Shown here: in pieces, positions 59,372-64,000 of the stretch
Position numbering within the stretch: the stretch's first letter is position 1
How the letters are laid out: each line of letters opens with the position of its first letter
NCBI RefSeq assembly: GCF_025399895.1
Contig: NZ_JAODUA010000016.1
Span: 119,400 to 183,399, forward strand
Length of the DNA: 64,000 nt
Source of the DNA: Streptomyces sp. ASQP_92
GTDB lineage: Bacteria; Actinomycetota; Actinomycetes; Streptomycetales; Streptomycetaceae
Reading direction: 5' to 3'
Position numbers and translations under genes: made by a program
Notes under the pieces: generated by a model
The model's database searches: none
The model's input: only the letters and a program-made list of their open reading frames with translations
Told to the model about the DNA's origin: nothing

Positions 59372-62300
59372 ATGCTGCACTCGTCCGGGGAGCCCACAGA
59401 GGACCCCCGCCCCATCCTGCTTCTGTCGACGTCCGACACGGACCTCCTCAGCGCCCGCGCAGCGAACGGCCCGGTGCCCTACCGGTTCGCCAACCCCTCC
59501 CGCCTCGCGCTGACCCCCCTGAGCCCGCAGAACCCCCCGGCCACGCAGGCCACCGGCGCGGTCCAGGCGAACCAGAACCCCCAGGCCACGCAGGCCCCCA
59601 GCGCGGCCCAGGCGAACCAGAACGATCCGGCCGCACAAGCCGCCCCGCCCGCCCAAGCGAACCAGACCCCCCCGCCCGCCCAGGCCACCGGCGCGGGCCA
59701 GAGGGAGCCGGATCTCCTCGACAGCCTCCTCGACGGCGTCGGCCTCGTCGTCGTCCGTCTGCTCGGCGGCGTTCGCGCCTGGCAGGACGGGCTGGACCGG
59801 CTCACGGCGAGCGGGCTGCCCGTTGTCGTGCTCACCGGCGAACAGGCCCCGGACGCCCAGCTCATGGCCGCCTCCACCGTGCCCGTCGGCATCGCCGCCG
59901 AGGCGCACGCCTACCTCGCGCACGGCGGGCCGGCCAACCTCGACCAGCTCGCGCGGTTCCTCTCCGACACCGTGCTGCTCACCGGCCACGGCTTCGAGCC
60001 GCCCGCGCCCGCCCCGTCGTGGGGGCCGCTGGAGCGTACGGCCAAGGCGGTTCAGGGGCCCACCGTCGCCGTGCTCTACTACCGCGCCCACCACATGAGC
60101 GGCAACACCGCCTTCGTGGACGCCCTGTGCGGGGCAATCGAGGACGCCGGGGCCCGGCCGCTGCCGCTGTACGTGTCCTCGCTGCGCGACCCCGAGCCCG
60201 CGCTCATCGAGGAGCTGCGCGCGGCCGACGCCATCGTGACGACCGTGCTCGCGGCCGGCGGCACCAAGCCCGCCACCGCTTCGGCCGGCGGCGACGACGA
60301 GTCGTGGGACGCGGGCGCGCTCAGCGGTCTGGACGTACCGATCCTCCAGGCGCTCTGCCTCACCGGCTCGCGCAGCGCCTGGGAGGAGAACGACGAGGGT
60401 GTCTCCCCGCTGGACGCGGCGAGCCAGATCGCCGTGCCCGAGTTCGACGGCCGCCTGATCACCGTCCCGTTCTCCTTCAAGGAGATCGACGAGGACGGGC
60501 TGCCCTCCTATGTCGCCGACGCCGAGCGCGCCGCCCGCGTCGCCGGGATCGCCGTACGGCACGCCCGCCTCAAGCACATCCCGGCCGCCGACAAGCGCAT
60601 CGCGCTCGTCCTGTCCGCGTACCCGACCAAGCACTCCCGCATCGGCAACGCGGTCGGCCTCGACACCCCGGCGAGCGCGGTCGCGCTGCTGCGCCGGCTG
60701 CGCGCCGAGGGGTACGACTTCGGGCCCGAGGAGGAGATCCCGGGTCTGGTGTCCGGCGACGGCGACGAGTTGATCCGTGCGCTCATCGACGCGGGCGGCC
60801 ACGACCAGGAGTGGCTGACCGAGGAGCAGCTGGCCGCCAACCCGGTCCGTATCCCGGCCGCCGACTACAAGCGCTGGTACGCCACCCTGCCCGAGGAACT
60901 GCGCGAGAACGTCGAGCGGCACTGGGGGCCGCCGCCCGGCGAGATGTTCCTCGACCGCAGCCGTGTGGGCCAGGGCGGCGACCCCGAGGGCGACATCGTG
61001 CTGGCGGCCCTGCGCCGCGGCAACCTGCTGATCCTCATCCAGCCGCCGCGCGGCTTCGGCGAGAACCCGATCGCGATCTACCACGACCCCGATCTGCCGC
61101 CCTCGCACCACTACTTGGCGGCCTACCGCTGGATCGCGGCGAACACCGCAGACGGCGGGTTCGGCGCGGACGCCATGATCCACCTGGGCAAGCACGGCAA
61201 CCTGGAGTGGCTGCCCGGCAAGAACGCGGGCCTGTCCGCGGCCTGCGGCCCCGACGCCGCGCTCGGCGACCTTCCGCTGGTCTACCCGTTCCTGGTCAAC
61301 GACCCGGGCGAGGGCACCCAGGCCAAGCGCCGCGTGCACGCCACCCTGATCGACCACCTCGTGCCGCCGATGGCCCGCGCCGACTCCTACGGCGACATCG
61401 CGCGCCTGGAGCAACTCCTGGACGAGCACGCCCAGATCGCGGCCATGGACCCGGCCAAGCTGCCCGCGATCCGCGCCCAGATCTGGACGCTGATCCAGGC
61501 CGCCAAGCTCGACCACGACCTGGGGCTCGAAGACCGGCCCGAGGACGAGGGCTTCGACGAGTTCATCATGCATCTCGACGGCTGGCTCTGCGAGATCAAG
61601 GACGTCCAGATCCGCGACGGGCTGCACGTCCTCGGCAACGCCCCGGCCGGCGCCGACCGCGTCAACCTGGTCCTCGCGATCCTGCGCGCCCGCCAGATCT
61701 GGGGCGGCACCACCGCCCTGCCCGGACTGCGCGAGGCCCTCGGCCTGGACGAGTCCGCCGCCACCCGCACCTCGGCCGACGAGGCCGAGGAACAGGCGCG
61801 CGCGCTCGTGCAGTTGATGGACGACGCCGGATGGGACCTCGCGGCGATCCCGGCCGAGCAGCCCCAACAGGTGCGCGCCATCCTGGAGTTCGCCGCCCGC
61901 GAGGTCGTACCGCGCCTGGCCGCGACCACCGCCGAACTCGACCACACCGTGCACGCCCTGAACGGCGGCTTCGTCCCGGCCGGGCCCTCCGGCTCCCCGC
62001 TGCGCGGGCTCGTCAACGTCCTGCCGACCGGCCGCAACTTCTACTCCGTGGACCCCAAGGCCGTCCCCTCCCGGCTCGCCTGGGAGACCGGCCAGGCGCT
62101 CGCCGAGTCGCTGGCCGAGCGCTACCGCGCCGACAACGGCTCCTGGCCGACGTCGGTCGGGCTCTCCCTGTGGGGTACGAGCGCGATGCGCACGGCGGGC
62201 GACGACGTGGCCGAGGCGATGGCGCTGCTCGGCGTACGCCCCGTATGGGACGACGCCTCGCGCCGCGTCACCGGCCTGGAGCCGATCCCGCTCGACGAGC

Positions 62301-63214
62301 TCGGCCGCCCCCGCATCGACGTGACGCTGCGCATCTCGGGCTTCTTCCGCGACGCGTTCCCGCACACCATCGGCCTGCTCGACGACGCGGTGCGCCTCGC
62401 GGCCTCCCTCGACGAGCCCGCCGACGTCAACTACGTCCGCGCCCACACCCAGGCCGACCTCGCCGAGCACGGCGACGAACGCCGGGCCACCACCCGCATC
62501 TTCGGCTCCCGCCCCGGCACTTACGGCGCGGGCCTGCTCCAGCTCATCGACTCCCGCGACTGGCGCACCGACGCCGACCTCGCCGAGGTCTACACGGTGT
62601 GGGGCGGCTACGCCTACGGGCGCGAACTGGACGGGCGCCCGGCCCGGGACGAGATGGAGACGGCGTACAAGCGGATCGCGGTCGCGGCGAAGAACACCGA
62701 CACCCGTGAGCACGACATCGCCGACTCGGACGACTACTTCCAGTACCACGGCGGCATGGTCGCCACCGTGCGCGCCCTGCGCGGCACCGCGCCCGAGGCC
62801 TACATCGGCGACTCGACGCGTCCGGAGACCGTCAAGACGCGCACCCTGGTCGAGGAGACCTCACGGGTCTTCCGGGCGCGGGTCGTCAACCCCAAGTGGA
62901 TCGAGGCGATGCGCCGCCACGGCTACAAGGGCGCCTTCGAACTCGCAGCCACCGTGGACTACTTGTTCGGCTACGACGCCACGACCGGCGTGGTAGCCGA
63001 CTGGATGTACGACAAGTTGACCGAGACGTACGTCCTGGACCCGGCCAACCGCGAGTTCCTCCAGAACGCCAACCCCTGGGCGCTGCACGGCATCGCCGAG
63101 CGCCTCCTGGAGGCCGAGTCGCGCGGCATGTGGGCCAAGCCGGACCCGGCGGTCCTCGAAGCCCTGCGCCAGGTGTACCTGGAGACCGAGGGCGACCTGG
63201 AGGACGAGGGCTGA
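59372..63214 (+). CDS. cobN: Cobaltochelatase CobN subunit
   Basis: A 1280-aa protein of the CobN/BchH magnesium-chelatase H family. The family regions are visible (LLLSTSDTDLLSARAANGPV at the start; GKHGNLEWLPGKNAGLSAAC; GYAYGRELDGRPARDEMETA). With CobS and CobT (not in this window) it inserts cobalt into the corrin ring using ATP. Residues ~50-110 are an inserted ANQN/ATQA-rich repeat run. A B12 riboswitch precedes it. Confidence 0.97.
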   Translation: MLHSSGEPTEDPRPILLLSTSDTDLLSARAANGPVPYRFANPSRLALTPLSPQNPPATQATGAVQANQNPQATQAPSAAQANQNDPAAQAAPPAQANQTPPPAQATGAGQREPDLLDSLLDGVGLVVVRLLGGVRAWQDGLDRLTASGLPVVVLTGEQAPDAQLMAASTVPVGIAAEAHAYLAHGGPANLDQLARFLSDTVLLTGHGFEPPAPAPSWGPLERTAKAVQGPTVAVLYYRAHHMSGNTAFVDALCGAIEDAGARPLPLYVSSLRDPEPALIEELRAADAIVTTVLAAGGTKPATASAGGDDESWDAGALSGLDVPILQALCLTGSRSAWEENDEGVSPLDAASQIAVPEFDGRLITVPFSFKEIDEDGLPSYVADAERAARVAGIAVRHARLKHIPAADKRIALVLSAYPTKHSRIGNAVGLDTPASAVALLRRLRAEGYDFGPEEEIPGLVSGDGDELIRALIDAGGHDQEWLTEEQLAANPVRIPAADYKRWYATLPEELRENVERHWGPPPGEMFLDRSRVGQGGDPEGDIVLAALRRGNLLILIQPPRGFGENPIAIYHDPDLPPSHHYLAAYRWIAANTADGGFGADAMIHLGKHGNLEWLPGKNAGLSAACGPDAALGDLPLVYPFLVNDPGEGTQAKRRVHATLIDHLVPPMARADSYGDIARLEQLLDEHAQIAAMDPAKLPAIRAQIWTLIQAAKLDHDLGLEDRPEDEGFDEFIMHLDGWLCEIKDVQIRDGLHVLGNAPAGADRVNLVLAILRARQIWGGTTALPGLREALGLDESAATRTSADEAEEQARALVQLMDDAGWDLAAIPAEQPQQVRAILEFAAREVVPRLAATTAELDHTVHALNGGFVPAGPSGSPLRGLVNVLPTGRNFYSVDPKAVPSRLAWETGQALAESLAERYRADNGSWPTSVGLSLWGTSAMRTAGDDVAEAMALLGVRPVWDDASRRVTGLEPIPLDELGRPRIDVTLRISGFFRDAFPHTIGLLDDAVRLAASLDEPADVNYVRAHTQADLAEHGDERRATTRIFGSRPGTYGAGLLQLIDSRDWRTDADLAEVYTVWGGYAYGRELDGRPARDEMETAYKRIAVAAKNTDTREHDIADSDDYFQYHGGMVATVRALRGTAPEAYIGDSTRPETVKTRTLVEETSRVFRARVVNPKWIEAMRRHGYKGAFELAATVDYLFGYDATTGVVADWMYDKLTETYVLDPANREFLQNANPWALHGIAERLLEAESRGMWAKPDPAVLEALRQVYLETEGDLEDEG

Positions 63215-63229
63215 GTCCTTCTCGAACGG

Positions 63230-63257
63230 CGGGCCCGGGTCCTTGGACCCGGGCCCG
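63230..63257. terminator. Shared terminator between cobN and the CAP gene
   Basis: CGGGCCCGGGTCC and GGACCCGGGCCCG around a 2-base gap (practically a 12-bp stem with a CTTG loop). It lies between two convergent genes and can serve both. Confidence 0.75.
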
Positions 63258-63302
63258 TTCGCGTGCCCCGTTCGCGCGTCGCCTCCGCGTGTCCTGTCCG
63301 CG

Positions 63303-64000
63303 CTAGCCCTGGGTGCCGAAGTCCTGCGTCCACCAGGGGCCGCCGGAGCCGTGGTGCACACCGATGCCGATCTCCTTGAACGCGCAGTTCAGGATGTTGG
63401 CGCGGTGACCGGAGCTGTGCATCCAGGAGTCCATGACCGCGGCCGCGTCGGCCTGGCCGCGGGCGATGTTCTCGCCGTACGTACTCCACTTGTAGCCGGC
63501 CGCGGTGATCCGCTCACCGGGGCCCGCGCCACTCGGGTCGGTGTGGTCGAAGAAGTTCTGCGCGGCCATGTTCTCGGAGTGCTTGAGCGCCGCGTCGTAC
63601 AGCTTGGAGTTGGTGGTGAGCGCCGAGCAACCCGCCTTGCTCCGCTCGGAGTTGACCAGGTCGAGCACCTGCTGGACATCGGCCGGGACCCCGGGTGCCG
63701 CAGGGCGGGGCGTCGCGCGCCGGGTGCTGGGGGCGGCCTTCGACGGGGTGGGACGCGCGGCCGGCCTGCTGGGTGACGCGGAGCTCTTGGACGCGCTGGG
63801 CGAGGGCGAACTCGTGGGTTTCGGCGGCGAGTTGGTGGCAGAAGGGCTCGGCGACAGCGGCTGCGTACTGCCGTCGGCGGCGGCCGCGTCGGTGAGGGTG
63901 GCCGGGGCGTCGGCGACCGAGCGCGCGGGGGCTTGTCCGGAGTCCGTCATGAAGTGGTACGCCCCGCCGAGGGTGGCGACCGCGGCGAGCGCGGCGATGA
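63303..64000 (-). CDS. CAP/SCP-domain secreted or membrane-anchored protein (start outside window)
   Basis: At least 232 residues are visible. A hydrophobic helix (IAALAAVATLGGAYHF) runs off the right edge. A Ser/Pro/Ala-rich linker follows, then a CAP domain (VQQVLDLVNSERSKAGCSAL; HSENMAAQNFFDHTDPSGAG; YGENIARGQADAAAVMDSWM; HRANILNCAFKEIGIGVHHG) with the conserved His and Glu residues. Extracellular role unknown. The start lies beyond position 64000. Confidence 0.9.
   Translation of the reverse strand, partial: IAALAAVATLGGAYHFMTDSGQAPARSVADAPATLTDAAAADGSTQPLSPSPSATNSPPKPTSSPSPSASKSSASPSRPAARPTPSKAAPSTRRATPRPAAPGVPADVQQVLDLVNSERSKAGCSALTTNSKLYDAALKHSENMAAQNFFDHTDPSGAGPGERITAAGYKWSTYGENIARGQADAAAVMDSWMHSSGHRANILNCAFKEIGIGVHHGSGGPWWTQDFGTQG

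Noticed and set aside
58919..62749. 1276-codon minus-strand frame over cobN
   Set aside because: Antisense shadow of cobN with continuous codon-periodicity artefacts. It would also run through the B12 riboswitch.
1..64000. tRNA or rRNA genes
   Set aside because: No cloverleaf with a GTTCGAAT-type T-loop and acceptor pairing, and no rRNA-like stretch, was recognised on either strand by eye.

Overview
The window is a very GC-rich actinobacterial chromosome segment, almost certainly Streptomyces. The reasons are G/C-biased third codon positions, many GTG starts, 1-4 base ATGA/GTGA overlaps, an XRE/DUF397 pair, a snapalysin/LysR pair, a DasR-type operator before a chitin-active LPMO, a tryptophan attenuator in front of an auxiliary TrpRS, and Streptomyces-type intergenic repeat arrays.

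Layout. (1) Positions 1-25196 hold most of an extracellular/cytoplasmic contractile injection system (eCIS, phage-tail-like) locus that is cut by the left edge. The leftward structural operon runs sheath, tube, assembly protein, a 52-aa protein, a 1226-aa repeat protein rich in VQR-type motifs, second tube protein, LysM/baseplate protein, VgrG-like spike, gp25-like protein and baseplate-J-like protein (partial). Upstream and co-oriented are a 51-aa acidic ORF and a 491-aa candidate cargo protein. The rightward genes are a SARP-NB-ARC-TPR regulator and two paralogous membrane-anchored proteins with different C-terminal domains. Beyond an 817-bp repeat- and hairpin-rich spacer is a leftward LuxR regulator - DUF4255 - AAA+ ATPase unit. 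(2) 25.4-33.5 kb is core and accessory metabolism: metG, a VWA protein, a TPR-like hypothetical, an APC transporter, and the LysR/snapalysin pair. (3) 34-47.5 kb holds transporters (FUSC, DHA2 MFS, APC), an EEP-family phosphatase/nuclease, trpS with its leader peptide attenuator, a lipoprotein lytic-transglycosylase-like enzyme, the XRE/DUF397 pair, zinc-ribbon mini-proteins, an AA10 LPMO and a Tet(M)/Otr(A)-type ribosomal protection protein. (4) 50.1-63.2 kb is a cobalamin corrin-ring cluster (cobL, cobM, cbiD, cobK, cobIJ, cobH, cobG, cobN) with a B12 riboswitch before cobN. A partial CAP/SCP-domain protein closes the window.

Four arrays of one composite intergenic repeat (three hairpin-forming boxes, repeated) lie at 33.5, 49.7, 52.2 and 58.6 kb. 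Three of them border cobalamin genes. The most interesting material is in the eCIS locus: the VQR-repeat protein, the candidate Cys/His effector, the paired anchor-like proteins and the embedded STAND regulator.
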